Position numbers and translations under genes: made by a program
IMG/VR virus record: IMGVR_UViG_3300025102_000062
Coordinates: 1 to 45,734 of that record
Direction: 5' to 3' (one strand)
DNA: 45,734 nucleotides
From: a virus
Notes under the pieces: model-generated
Database searches by the model: none
Told to the model about the DNA's origin: nothing
What the model saw: only the letters and a program-made list of their open reading frames with translations
Part shown: positions 31,687 through 40,900 of the stretch, one piece after another
How positions within the stretch are numbered: position 1 is the first letter of the stretch
Layout of the letters: the number at the start of each line of letters is the position of its first letter

Positions 31687-31813
31687 AAAAGCGTTAAATA
31701 TACAAGAAAAAATACAAAAACAGATTGACAAATTGTCAGACTTAGGTTTTGAATTTATGTATTATAACGGTATAAGCAGCATAAGGAGGAAACGTGAAAA
31801 AAATAATAGATAA
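31673..31813 (+). CDS. Small coiled-coil protein, 46 residues
   Basis: The start ATG 31673 is embedded in the previous gene's end; the protein has a Lys/Glu/Ile helix (ALNIQEKIQKQIDKLSDL) and a basic C-terminus RRKREKNNR. It overlaps the next gene by 20 nt. Function unknown. Confidence 0.55.
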   Translation: MSASEKALNIQEKIQKQIDKLSDLGFEFMYYNGISSIRRKREKNNR

Positions 31814-31949
31814 AGCGTTTTCAATTAAACACGAAGGTCATTTAAACAAAAACAATATTATATTTCAAACTGATAAGTATAAGAAAATGGTAGATAAACT
31901 TATGGAATATAATAATAGTTTAGGAAAGAGAGTTAATAATGATAGATGA
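31794..31949 (+). CDS. Small basic protein, 51 residues
   Basis: GTG 31794 is preceded by AGGAGG at ideal spacing, which decides this start. The protein is Lys/Asn-rich (KHEGHLNKNNIIFQTDKYKK) and ends LGKRVNNDR. It overlaps both neighbours. Not recognised. Confidence 0.6.
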   Translation: MKKIIDKAFSIKHEGHLNKNNIIFQTDKYKKMVDKLMEYNNSLGKRVNNDR

Positions 31950-32184
31950 ATATCACCAAAAGGAAATGGTAGGAATGAAATCTAGAAGTGATAATCCAAA
32001 ATACATACCTGAAGTAGTAGCATATATTATAGATAACACTGATTTAAATACATGTGATGAATGCGGAGTTATAGAGTATTCAGATGATTTAAATTGGTGG
32101 GAATATATGAGCAAAAAAGACCAGACATTTTGGAGCCAACATAAAGAAGGCGATGCCCTTTGTGATGATTGTTGGAGGTATTAA
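31939..32184 (+). CDS. Zinc-ribbon-like protein, 81 residues
   Basis: Two CxxC pairs, CDEC near residue 39 and CDDC near residue 76, form a likely zinc ribbon; a Trp-rich loop (DDLNWWEYMSKKDQTFW) lies between. Small zinc-ribbon proteins of phages are often nucleic-acid or protein binders. The last codon is directly followed by the next ATG. Confidence 0.68.
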   Translation: MIDEYHQKEMVGMKSRSDNPKYIPEVVAYIIDNTDLNTCDECGVIEYSDDLNWWEYMSKKDQTFWSQHKEGDALCDDCWRY

Positions 32185-32433
32185 ATGAGTGTAAGTAGAG
32201 AAGAAGCCTGGCGTAAACGCAAAGGCATTAAAGAACCAGAAACCATACATAATCGTATGAAAAAAATGAAATTTGTAGATCCTTGGTCAAAAAAAGGTAT
32301 AGCTGAGCGTGAAGCTTTTGCTAAACAATATGGTAGAGCATGGTGGTTATTTACAGATAATAACAGCAGCTTAAAACATAAAGACCAATGGGTATATCAG
32401 TTTCATAAAATAGAGGAGGGTAACAATGAATAA
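32185..32433 (+). CDS. Hypothetical basic protein, 82 residues
   Basis: GGAGG precedes ATG 32185. The protein is basic and aromatic (EEAWRKRKGIKEPE, FVDPWSKKGIAEREAF, GRAWWLFTDNN) with no clear motif. It overlaps the membrane micro-protein by 8 nt. Confidence 0.62.
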   Translation: MSVSREEAWRKRKGIKEPETIHNRMKKMKFVDPWSKKGIAEREAFAKQYGRAWWLFTDNNSSLKHKDQWVYQFHKIEEGNNE

Positions 32434-32566
32434 TCTATGGTATGATGTAGATCAAGACATAGTATACGCTACATGCTTAACAGTAGTTGAGTTTTGGGTA
32501 TTCGTTTTTATGATATGTTTTGCATATGAATGTTGCAAATATATAATAAGGAGGATACGAGAATGA
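32426..32566 (+). CDS. Membrane micro-protein, 46 residues
   Basis: AGAGGAGGG lies before ATG 32426. One membrane segment at about residues 14-36 (ATCLTVVEFWVFVFMICFAY) is followed by CCKY and a basic end IIRRIRE. Three of four Cys lie at the membrane boundary. It sits in the early block, so a membrane-acting early effector is possible; no family known. Confidence 0.6.
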   Translation: MNNLWYDVDQDIVYATCLTVVEFWVFVFMICFAYECCKYIIRRIRE

Positions 32567-32817
32567 GTATGTGGTGGCACAAGAAAGCTGAAGAGCTTTT
32601 AAAAGGACAAAAAATACTTGATGTAAAATGGCAAGAATGGGATCCAGATGATAGAGATTGTGGTAGTGGATTGATATTCGAAACTGAAAATAATGTTTTC
32701 TTTGTAGGACAAGATGACGAAGGTAATGGACCTGGAGCATTGCACTATATATACAAAGAAGCAGAAACATGCAATATAACAGGTGGTGTATTACCTGTTA
32801 ATGTTGAGGAGGTATAA
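32563..32817 (+). CDS. Hypothetical acidic protein, 84 residues
   Basis: I place the start at ATG 32563, which has AAGGAGG upstream; a longer frame from 32530 overlaps the membrane gene. The protein has a Trp-rich N-terminus (MSMWWHKKAEELLKG, VKWQEWDPDDRDCG) and an acidic beta part VFFVGQDDEGNGPG. Function unknown. Confidence 0.65.
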   Translation: MSMWWHKKAEELLKGQKILDVKWQEWDPDDRDCGSGLIFETENNVFFVGQDDEGNGPGALHYIYKEAETCNITGGVLPVNVEEV

Positions 32818-33146
32818 TGAAAAAAGAACATATAACATACATAGCTAATAGTGGAAAAGAAATTACTACCAATAGGAAGTATACAAAATTTCCCTACAAA
32901 TTATCTGATACATCTATTGTAGATAATACAGATGGTTCATTAGATGATTGGCTAACGGTGATAAATCCTTTTAGTAAAGAGTCATATAGACTATCACCAG
33001 TAGAAGAAGCAGTATATTCTGTTATTATGGGTTCACAAATGATACCAGGATATATGACAAATCATGAACTACAAAAAGATGTACGCAAAGGTTTGGATTG
33101 GTTTAGAGATAACAATGCAAAAGCGTACATGGTTTTATTAGATTAA
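32817..33146 (+). CDS. Hypothetical protein, 109 residues
   Basis: GAGGAGG precedes ATG 32817, which overlaps the upstream TAA. Alpha/beta with a YRLSPVEEAVYSVIMGSQ helix and a charged C-terminal DVRKGLDWFRDNNAK. Not recognised. Confidence 0.65.
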   Translation: MKKEHITYIANSGKEITTNRKYTKFPYKLSDTSIVDNTDGSLDDWLTVINPFSKESYRLSPVEEAVYSVIMGSQMIPGYMTNHELQKDVRKGLDWFRDNNAKAYMVLLD

Positions 33147-33157
33147 CAGTAAAAAAT

Positions 33158-33200
33158 GCTTGGATAATCAATCAATCAATACTAGATTGTTTGTCCAAGC
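33158..33200 (+). promoter_or_regulatory. Hairpin ahead of the annealing-protein gene
   Basis: GCTTGGA (33158-33164) pairs with TCCAAGC (33194-33200) and an inner CAATC pairs with GATTG. It lies between the 109-residue gene and the AAGGAGG site of the next gene, in 76 otherwise empty bases. No U-tract follows. It could affect message stability or translation. Confidence 0.5.
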
Positions 33201-33222
33201 TAACCAAAATAAGGAGGAATCT

Positions 33223-33807
33223 ATGGGATTCAATTTAAACGATTACGTTGAAGTAAAAGATCGTATTCAAGCTGCACACGATGAGTTTCCAAAGTGTCAG
33301 ATTAGAACTGAGATAGTTAACATTCAACCAATTAAAGACACAAGCACAGGAGAAACATGCAATGAGTACGTCACCAAAGCGATCTTCACGCCAGATCCAT
33401 TATCAGAACCAGAAGTATACTACACAGGACATGCGGCTGAAAGAGATAATAATGGGTTTGTTAATAAGACGAGTGCTTTGGAAAATTGCGAAACGAGTGC
33501 CGTGGGTAGGGCCCTTGCACTTGCAGGTTTTGGCGTTAGTCATTCAATCGCTTCTCGTGAAGAAGTTGAGAACGCTCAACAAAAACAAAAAGCTATAAAA
33601 CCTACTATAAAGTCATTAGAACTTATTGACAAATTAGCTAGACAATGCGCAGAAGAAGGTCTTATGAGTGAAGATGCTAAAATAGCATATAGTAAAAAGA
33701 GAACTGAAGGCTTTTATGATACTAAAGTAAAAGTAACAAGGGCTCAATTACACTTTGAAGAACTACTTAATAACAAGAAAGAGAGTGTCGATGAAACAGG
33801 AAAGTAA
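33223..33807 (+). CDS. Erf-like single-strand annealing protein candidate, 194 residues
   Basis: ATG 33223 has AAGGAGG at good distance and is preferred over the frame from 33160. The core NCETSAVGRALALAGFGV, with a short beta region ahead (IRTEIVNIQP, VYYTGHAA) and a charged C-terminal helix, is the pattern I associate with Erf-type/Rad52-like annealing proteins of phages. Such proteins pair complementary strands in recombination-dependent replication. SSB-like and primase-helicase genes follow, which supports this. The assignment still rests on one motif. Confidence 0.6.
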   Translation: MGFNLNDYVEVKDRIQAAHDEFPKCQIRTEIVNIQPIKDTSTGETCNEYVTKAIFTPDPLSEPEVYYTGHAAERDNNGFVNKTSALENCETSAVGRALALAGFGVSHSIASREEVENAQQKQKAIKPTIKSLELIDKLARQCAEEGLMSEDAKIAYSKKRTEGFYDTKVKVTRAQLHFEELLNNKKESVDETGK

Positions 33808-34063
33808 AGAAGTTGGTAAAACAACTAAACATAGAGTACCAGGTTTACAACCAGGGCAATATTCTATACTAAGTCCTAAAGATCATGGTGATTTCCTTAT
33901 AATAAGGATGCCTATGACTGACGGTGATTATGGTTACGACTTTTATGACGAAACCAAATTAAATGAAATAATAGATAACGTAGTTGCTAATCATAATGGT
34001 TCCATGATGGAAGCTATTAATGAAAAGACTAAAGACTACATAAATGATAGTAGGGAGGAATAA
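33791..34063 (+). CDS. Hypothetical protein, 90 residues
   Basis: I place the start at ATG 33791, inside the end of the annealing gene. The protein has a Pro/Gly-rich N-part (HRVPGLQPGQYSILSPKDHG) and an Asp/Tyr-rich beta region, then a helix with DNVVANHNG. Its stop overlaps the SSB-like start (TAATG). Position between annealing and SSB-like genes suggests a replication/recombination accessory. Confidence 0.62.
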   Translation: MKQESKEVGKTTKHRVPGLQPGQYSILSPKDHGDFLIIRMPMTDGDYGYDFYDETKLNEIIDNVVANHNGSMMEAINEKTKDYINDSREE

Positions 34064-34587
34064 TGGCTATTACTGGTACTAAAGTAAAACAAAGTTCTGG
34101 TGGTACAAGAAAATATTTTATTAATAAATGTTTTGTTGTTGCTGCAGAACAAATGGAATCACAATACAATGATACAACTGTAAAACTTGAATTGGAAGAT
34201 TCTGAAAGAGGTTATAAATATACTACATTCATCAATCAAAACTATGAAAAAGATAGTAATGGTGTAGTAACTGGATTACAATATCCAGATCATGTAAATG
34301 ATTTATACCTTGCTGCTGGTAAAGATTTAAATGTATCTGATACTGGTGACATTAATTTATCTGAACTTGCAAATGCAAAAGTAGCTTGTTTAAGCTATCC
34401 TTGTACAGGTAAATACAAAAGAGCAACTTGGTCTAAAGTTTCTTCGTGGGAAAATGAAGACAAACTTGCTGCTGACTTTGATACACAATTAGAAAAAGGT
34501 TATCCAAAGAACTATGATAAAAACCCAGCACCTGCGGTAGAGGTTGTTGGAAAATCACAAGTTCAAGAAGATGACTTTCCTTTCTAA
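34063..34587 (+). CDS. Single-stranded DNA-binding-like protein, 174 residues
   Basis: The protein is beta-rich in its first two thirds, as expected for an OB fold, and ends VQEDDFPF, the acidic tail with terminal aromatic Pro-Phe that in bacterial and phage SSBs docks partner proteins. A Pro-rich linker precedes the tail. AGGAGG lies before the start, which overlaps the upstream gene. Neighbouring annealing and primase-helicase genes support the role. A bacterial SSB fold cannot be proven without comparison. Confidence 0.68.
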   Translation: MAITGTKVKQSSGGTRKYFINKCFVVAAEQMESQYNDTTVKLELEDSERGYKYTTFINQNYEKDSNGVVTGLQYPDHVNDLYLAAGKDLNVSDTGDINLSELANAKVACLSYPCTGKYKRATWSKVSSWENEDKLAADFDTQLEKGYPKNYDKNPAPAVEVVGKSQVQEDDFPF

Positions 34588-34592
34588 TAAAT

Positions 34593-34856
34593 ATGTCAGC
34601 TAAAACAATAGTATTAAACTGGCTTAATTCATTAGATAACAAAGAAGTATTTTTCACATACAACTTTGAAGAACTAGTACCTGTATATGGTAGAATTAAG
34701 TACGATAAGTATCATACCGCAAGTACTTATTCAAGAGCATTTAGAGAATTGCGTTCAAGCAATGTATTAAATACTCTAGGGTTTAAACTAACTGAACTTA
34801 AACACAAAAACAATAGGACTAAGGGATGGAGGATAGAACATACTACGTCGAACTAG
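34593..34856 (+). CDS. Small winged-helix-like protein, 87 residues
   Basis: Helical N-terminus with aromatic residues, then TASTYSRAFRELRSSNVLNT, a stretch that could be a recognition helix, and a beta-like basic end LTELKHKNNRTKGWRIEH. This resembles a small winged-helix layout with DNA-binding potential. It overlaps the primase-helicase start by 31 nt in a different frame. Regulation of replication is a guess. Confidence 0.55.
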   Translation: MSAKTIVLNWLNSLDNKEVFFTYNFEELVPVYGRIKYDKYHTASTYSRAFRELRSSNVLNTLGFKLTELKHKNNRTKGWRIEHTTSN

Positions 34857-36646
34857 TTAAGAACGACATCAGTAATAGAAATGCTTTGTCTACTCACGAA
34901 AACTATCAAAAAGAAGTTATAACGAATGCATGGAAAGATACAGAAATGTATCGTAGTTATTTTATGTTTAGTGATGACTTTAAAGAACATGTTGATAAAG
35001 AAAGTTCTGTAAAAGGGTTTAAAGGTATAACATATCTTGATTATATTATACTTGATATAGATAAAGGTACTATACCTAACGATCAGTTTATAGGATATTT
35101 ACAACAATGTTTATCAGAAATTTTTGATAAGGGTGTTATGGAAGAAGATCTAAACGTATGGTTTAGTGGTACTGGTTTCCATATTGAAATGAAAAATGTT
35201 TTCGGATTACAACCTAGTACAGATTTGAGTGATAAACTCAAACTTACTATGAATAAACATTTTCCTTTTGCAGATTCTATCTATGATAGAACTAGAATCA
35301 TAAGGTGTAAATGGTCATTCAACAAGAAAACATCTAGTCACAAAATATGGATACCAATGAAGCTTATCTCAGAACTCTCCTATGACGAGATTGTAAAAGC
35401 ATCTTCAACACAGGATAACTATATGTCATTGGTTAATAAGTATCCTGGAGGATTCTTTAGCACCCTTTTCAAAGATAATGATGTAGAGCCGTATCTACAA
35501 TCTATGATAGTTGCAAGTCCTACAATACAATACCAAAAAGAAATAAACAAAAATAGTGAAGGAGTCACTTCTGTTGTTTCTTGTATGCAACATGTATTTA
35601 ACGAAGGTCCTCTTGAAGGATCACGTAATATGAAAGTAATGCGTATGACTAGTTCTTACAAAAGAGCTGGCGTACCACTACTAGTTGCATTAAATGGTAT
35701 TCTTACATGGGCAAACAATACAATGTCTGAAGAAGAAATTACTAGAACAATCACAAATGTTTACGATGGTAATTATCAGTATGGTTGCGATGATCATATC
35801 ATGGCAGCTTACTGTGATTCTAAATGTATCTATTACAAAAGAAAAGATTACAGCTTAGATATTAAAGGTGTAACTGCTTTAGAAGATTCATTTAAAACAT
35901 ATGTCCAAAGTAAACTAACTAAAGATTCTATCAAGCTAAAAGAAGTATATGGATGTAATCCATACAATTTTAGTCCTGGTGAATTAATAGTATTTTCTGG
36001 TGATACAGGTTTAGGTAAGACTGCGTTTATACAAGATCTTATTGTAAAAGCAAAACTACAAACACTATTCCTATCACTAGAAATGAATGAACAGTTGATT
36101 TTCAGAAGATTTGGTCAAATAGCTGCTGGTAAAAACAAAGAATGGATTATTGAACAATACAAAACTAATCCAGACTTTTCACTAGAAGATAAGCTTAATC
36201 ATATACAAATTATGACAATAGCACCAAGAATAGATTCAATCAAAAAGGTTGTAGCTGAAAATGAACCTAAAGTCCTAGTAGTCGATACTACAGACGAAGT
36301 AGAGGTAGACTTTGTAAAAGGAGAAATAGAAAAGCAAAATGTAGTAATAGGTGCATTAAAACAAATTGCACAGAAAACTAATATTATCATCATTGCTATT
36401 CATCACCTTAACAAAACATCTGCTGCTAACAATGTTATTAACTTGCATTCTTTAAAAGGTAGTAGTAACGTTGTACAGAAAGCGGATAAGGTAGTACTTA
36501 TTAAAGGTAACAGAAACGATCCTGCAAGAGAAATTATATCAGTAAAATCTCGTGATGAAGGACAGTTTAAGATGTTAGCTAAATTTGATACTACAAACAT
36601 GACATTTAAACAAATAACTAATACAGGAGGTATTAATGCTGTTTAA
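34826..36646 (+). CDS. Fused AEP-type primase and DnaB-like helicase, 606 residues
   Basis: The N-terminal half shows archaeo-eukaryotic primase motifs: DID at 77-79 (metal-binding), SGTGFH at 114-119 (nucleotide site) and DRTRIIRC around 154-161. A Cys cluster CDDHIMAAYCDSKC at 321-334 may hold metal. The C-terminal half is a RecA-fold helicase of DnaB type: Walker A GDTGLGKT at 392-399, LFLSLEMNE at 414-422, Walker B VLVVDTTD at 483-490, His526-His527 and a HSLKGSS element at 541-547. It would lay primers and unwind the fork, coupled on one chain. The helicase part uses SLEMN as in DnaB. No DNA polymerase is encoded nearby. ATG 34826 overlaps the 87-residue gene. Confidence 0.9.
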   Translation: MEDRTYYVELVKNDISNRNALSTHENYQKEVITNAWKDTEMYRSYFMFSDDFKEHVDKESSVKGFKGITYLDYIILDIDKGTIPNDQFIGYLQQCLSEIFDKGVMEEDLNVWFSGTGFHIEMKNVFGLQPSTDLSDKLKLTMNKHFPFADSIYDRTRIIRCKWSFNKKTSSHKIWIPMKLISELSYDEIVKASSTQDNYMSLVNKYPGGFFSTLFKDNDVEPYLQSMIVASPTIQYQKEINKNSEGVTSVVSCMQHVFNEGPLEGSRNMKVMRMTSSYKRAGVPLLVALNGILTWANNTMSEEEITRTITNVYDGNYQYGCDDHIMAAYCDSKCIYYKRKDYSLDIKGVTALEDSFKTYVQSKLTKDSIKLKEVYGCNPYNFSPGELIVFSGDTGLGKTAFIQDLIVKAKLQTLFLSLEMNEQLIFRRFGQIAAGKNKEWIIEQYKTNPDFSLEDKLNHIQIMTIAPRIDSIKKVVAENEPKVLVVDTTDEVEVDFVKGEIEKQNVVIGALKQIAQKTNIIIIAIHHLNKTSAANNVINLHSLKGSSNVVQKADKVVLIKGNRNDPAREIISVKSRDEGQFKMLAKFDTTNMTFKQITNTGGINAV

Positions 36647-36890
36647 AACTAAATACGAGGATAATAATAATATTCAAAAAGCACAATTGCGTCTTTTGAA
36701 ATTTATTGTATTATCTGCTAGAATAGATAATAATTTTGGTAACCATTTATGGTTTGATACCAGATTCGGTCCAATGGAATTTTCATTTGGATTGAGATAC
36801 TGGGATGAATCACCAGAAGCTATCAAAAAATACGAGGAAGATTTCAACATAATTAATATGGCTGATAATCTTAGACCTAGTGACGCATAG
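36636..36890 (+). CDS. Hypothetical protein, 84 residues
   Basis: AGGAGG precedes ATG 36636, which overlaps the primase-helicase end by 11 nt. The protein has a Leu/Ile helix (AQLRLLKFIVLSARID) and an aromatic beta part (HLWFDTRFGPMEFSFGLRYW). No family recognised. Confidence 0.62.
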   Translation: MLFKTKYEDNNNIQKAQLRLLKFIVLSARIDNNFGNHLWFDTRFGPMEFSFGLRYWDESPEAIKKYEEDFNIINMADNLRPSDA

Positions 36891-37218
36891 AAATAAAGTT
36901 CGTGGAAACAATCTTGAAAGAGAGATCGTAAACGCAGCTAAAGACATAGGCCTATCTGCAAAGAGGGCCTATGCATCTGATGGAAGATCTTTAGGGAAAT
37001 CAGAAGTTGTTGACGTGATAGTCGAAAATACATGCATACAAGCAAAGCGAAGAAAAAAAGTTGCACAATGGCTGTATCCAGACTATCATGGAGATGATGT
37101 AGATGCTGTAGTAACACGAATGGATAGAAAAGAACCTTTGGTTATAATACCATTAAAAAGGTTTTTAAGATTAATTCAAATAGAGAAGGAAAATATCGAT
37201 GACTTTGAGCAAGAATGA
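36880..37218 (+). CDS. PD-(D/E)XK nuclease, Holliday-junction-resolvase-like, 112 residues
   Basis: The start is GTG 36880, overlapping the previous gene by 11 nt. The layout is that of small archaeal-type Holliday junction resolvases: an RGNNLEREIVNAAKDIG helix with Glu13, SDGRSLGKS, then VVDVIV with Asp45, and IQAKRRKK with Lys56. The third motif is QAK in place of the usual ExK, so the nuclease may be altered or use another acid. The role could be resolving branched replication intermediates before packaging. Confidence 0.75.
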   Translation: MTHRNKVRGNNLEREIVNAAKDIGLSAKRAYASDGRSLGKSEVVDVIVENTCIQAKRRKKVAQWLYPDYHGDDVDAVVTRMDRKEPLVIIPLKRFLRLIQIEKENIDDFEQE

Positions 37219-37381
37219 AATAGATGCACTTATGTCTATTGCTGCTAAAATAATAGAAGCACAAGAAGAAGCTGAACTAAGGGTTAAAAACGAAAAAGTT
37301 ATAAGAGAATCGCAAGACTACTTAGATAACGTTGATTTTGGTCCTGATTTAGATCAAGCTCCTTCTAGCGATAAAGGGTAA
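37199..37381 (+). CDS. Hypothetical acidic helical protein, 60 residues
   Basis: GAAGGA precedes ATG 37199, inside the nuclease end. The protein is a Glu/Ala/Ile helix followed by an acidic Asp/Pro-rich tail (NVDFGPDLDQAP). Function unknown. Confidence 0.65.
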   Translation: MTLSKNEIDALMSIAAKIIEAQEEAELRVKNEKVIRESQDYLDNVDFGPDLDQAPSSDKG

Positions 37382-37721
37382 GGGCTTTACAAACTACAAA
37401 ATTGTTGCCTGGGTTACAAATACCTTGGTTGGCTACTAAAACAAATAATGCGTTAGTCTGTATTATTTCGTATTTGGTATTTAAACTCTAATAAGAGATT
37501 ACCAGGCAGCAATCATAAATAAAATATATTGCAGTATAAATAGTCCTCGTTAAGCGTGATTAAGTAAAGGCTATAGGACAGTATGGAATAGAAAAACATA
37601 CACGAAGGATAGATGATTATACATAGAAAGCGATAGAGTGAGCGTGGTACCCTACCACTCGACAAATGTTACGAGTGAGGCGAAGCCTAATTATTCGTAC
37701 TGCAATATTTAAGGAGTAAAT
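37382..37721 (+). ncRNA. Structured non-coding region with two nested hairpin domains
   Basis: No gene is seen in 340 bases. Domain 1: ATTGTTGCCTGG (37401-37412) pairs with CCAGGCAGCAAT (37502-37513), one G-T pair. Nested inside are AAATACC (37418-37424) with GGTATTT (37476-37482), and AAATAAT (37443-37449) with ATTATTT (37462-37468). Domain 2: ATATTGCAGTA (37526-37536) pairs perfectly with TACTGCAATAT (37698-37708). Inside are GTCCT/AGGAC, GTGGTA-CCC-TACCAC (37644-37658), ACTCG/CGAGT and AGGC-GAA-GCCT (37678-37688). This nesting is unlikely to be random and suggests a folded RNA. Confidence 0.65.
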
Positions 37722-37853
37722 ATGAAAGATAAAGAAAAAGAAATGTTTATAAATGAAACACAAGAGTTAATAGAACTAACAAAAAAAGCAATAAATGTTT
37801 TGACCACAAAAAAGAAAAGGTTAAAAGATTTATTGCGTATTTTAAAAAATTAA
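37722..37853 (+). CDS. Small coiled-coil protein, 43 residues
   Basis: AAGGAG lies before ATG 37722. The sequence is one charged helix (MKDKEKEMFINETQELIELT) with a basic C-terminal half KKKRLKDLLRILKN. It is the last rightward gene, after the structured gap and 24 nt from the converging giant gene's stop. Unknown function. Confidence 0.65.
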   Translation: MKDKEKEMFINETQELIELTKKAINVLTTKKKRLKDLLRILKN

Positions 37854-37875
37854 TTTTTCAGCTTTATAAAAAAGG

Positions 37876-37922
37876 CGTCAAGTCGTTGGATCTTCGTTGA
37901 TCTCTCTATCCTCGGCTTGACG
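37876..37922. terminator. Possible bidirectional terminator at the convergent gene ends
   Basis: CGTCAAG (37876-37882) pairs with CTTGACG (37916-37922) across a 33-nt loop. On the minus strand the stem is followed by CC and six T; on the plus strand by TTTTACTTT. It lies at the end of the giant gene where both transcription blocks converge. The long loop makes this less certain. Confidence 0.4.
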
Positions 37923-40900
37923 TTTTACTTTAGCTAAATGCCATTTAAAACTATTGTAAGGCAGTCCTGTTGTATACTCTACTGCATATCTAGGGTTGTC
38001 AAATGTCTTATACATATCTCTTAAACCTCTACCAAATGGTAAATAAGTCCAAGCTGTATATTTCCAAAAAGCTTCATAATCCCTATTTACAATACCATTA
38101 ATATGAGGTAATATAAATCTACTTGCTGGAGGTGTTATAATCTGTAAAGGTGCTAACGCTTGTATAGGGTATTGATTAAAGAATGCTTTCTTTCTTGTTT
38201 CTTCATCACCAAACATAAACTCAGCTGTTTCTTTCATCCAAGACATAGGCGGTGATAATGCATATTCAAATACAGAATAAGCAAATAATGTTGCTAAAGA
38301 CATAGTCATCATATCGTTAGCAACTTGTCTTTGAAATCTTTTAGTTACTTCAAACCCTGGATGTCCTTCTGCTGCCATCATATCTTCGAAAGCAACTTTT
38401 CTTCTTCTAACACTATTCCATGCATAAGGTTGAAAACGTGTCATAATACGACCAAATGCTGTATTACTAAAGTTTGGTCTATATGTAGCATGATAAATAA
38501 ACTGAGATCCTTCTACACCCTTTCTTGCACTATCTATTAAAAACTCATCAGTTACTTCTATATTACCTTCTAATCCAGAATATATTTCTCTAGCTTTTAA
38601 ATAATGTGCTAAAAACGCTTTACGTCTTAAATGTTTTTCAGATGTAGACATAAATATACTACCAATTTCCATAATCTTTTTATCTACATTATATTGCTTA
38701 GCTAATTCATTAACTTGTTTCTTAGTATATTCTTCAATCTTTTCATTTACTTCTTTACTATTTCCAAACAATCTTTCTGCTCTTGTGTGTGCAGTTACTT
38801 TCTTAACAAGTTCTGTTAAAAACTTTTTAGCATTTGCTGGTTCATTTGCTTGCAAATATGTTAACTCTTGCAACAAATTACCTTCAAGCAATCCTAATGT
38901 ATCAATCATTTCATGAACATCTGCTTTATTTTTAAGTTCACGTAATTCATATCTACCTGTAGTAGGGTTAAATAATTTAAACTTTTGACCTCTAAATACT
39001 TCATTTATTAGGTATTTTTCATCAAATGCCTTAAAAAAATGTTCAAAACCAGTATCAGTAATAATGTTTTGATAACCACCATAAGCATTGGTAATAGTTG
39101 CTTTAGGACTAAATAACAATGATAACAATTCAAATCTACCTTCAAGATCAGATATATACTGAGCACGATCTACTAAAGCTTTATGACGAAGCTGTATATC
39201 GTCTGGTAATTGTTTAAATAACTTCTTACCTGTAATTTTACCATATACATTACTTATAGCATTTTCTGTTTTTAACATTACATTACCAACAGATTCATCA
39301 CTAAACCATTGTCTAGGCGTTTTACTAATATTCAATCTATCTATATTCTCATCTTTAATAAAATCGTTGAGATTTTTCTTTGTTGTTTTGTCCATCCATC
39401 TATTAAACTTTTGTTTAGATGCTTTAAACATTCTTGCATTTAATTCTTCAACCTCTATCTTAATATCTTCTTTTCTTTCTTTTGATGTTTTTTTATCACG
39501 TAATTCATTGTTTAGCTCTTTTATTTTTTTGCTATTAAATCTATATTGCTCTACAATAAATTTTTTCTTTTGCATTCTTTGTTCACTTAGAGTTGGTATA
39601 GACTGTTGCTCTAAATCATATAATAATTTTTTCTCAACAGGTCCAAGCTTACCAACTTTCCAAGCTTGATCAAACCCTGCTGCTTGCCATTCTTTTAATA
39701 AAGCCATCTCTTTTTTAGATACACCATGAATTTCTAATATTCTTGTTGAAGGAAAGCCCATATAACCTCTAGTGTAATCAATCATAGTTTGATGCCACAT
39801 TCTAGCATTGTCTTTCATTTGTGGATTTTGTAAAGATTGATACAAGAACTTATCTAAATATATTCTTGAATACATAGCACCTATGTTTTGCATAAGCCCT
39901 CTTGTAAGACTATTATAATAATCTAAAGGTACATTACCATCACTTCTCCAACCAGGCATTGCTCTTTCTAATCTTGATCTAGCATGAGTAGAATTACCCA
40001 TACCTGGATATGGATTTTTACCTTTACGACTAGTGCTTTGATTTAACATGTCCATTGCATCTTTATCAATAAATGGATTTTCAAATTTATTTTCTCCTAA
40101 AAATCTACTAGCCAATCTATTAAATTCTATCTTCTTTGCTTCTTCAAAACTTATTTGTTTATACTTTACATCATTTCTTAAATTAGCATCTAACAATTGA
40201 TCAGGATTTGTTTTAGCCATAATACGTTTTTTCTCAGAAGCCAACCATTCATTCTCTAAAATCTCTCTATTTTTAGCTGTATCTTTTTGTCCCATATGCG
40301 GATAATATCTATCTGACACGCCATCTTCTTGAAACTTACCTACCTCACTACTCCATTCTTGATATTTTCCAGTAAATTTAGCAATATCTCTACGAGCTTT
40401 TTCAGCTATGCTAATCTTTTTATTGCCAACTTTTACTTTAGTTGCTTCCATAGCTTTCCAATTTAAACTACCACCTTTGGTAATATACTCAGAATATTTA
40501 TCCATCATATGATCACGAAGGTTTAAATGAAATCTAATCCAAACCATATCATCATAATGAAAGTGATTTTTTAATATTTCAGGTCCAGATTGTTTATCTT
40601 GAGATAATCTAACAGTTTTATCAAACCATAATAGTCTACGTAATTCAATCATACCATATTTATTTAAAAACATTCTACCTAATTCTTGTTGCCAAAACTT
40701 AGGATGACCTTCTAATAACATAGTTTGTGGTAAATATTCTAAAGGAAGAACAGTTTGATTGTCGAAATAACTAGCTATCTTTTTATGATTACTTTTAATA
40801 ATTCCATTTAATGCTGACTCCATTAAAGGTTGTATTACTTTAGTTCTAACTACATCAGCATATTCAATTGCACTTACAAACTCTTTTTTACCTGATTCAT

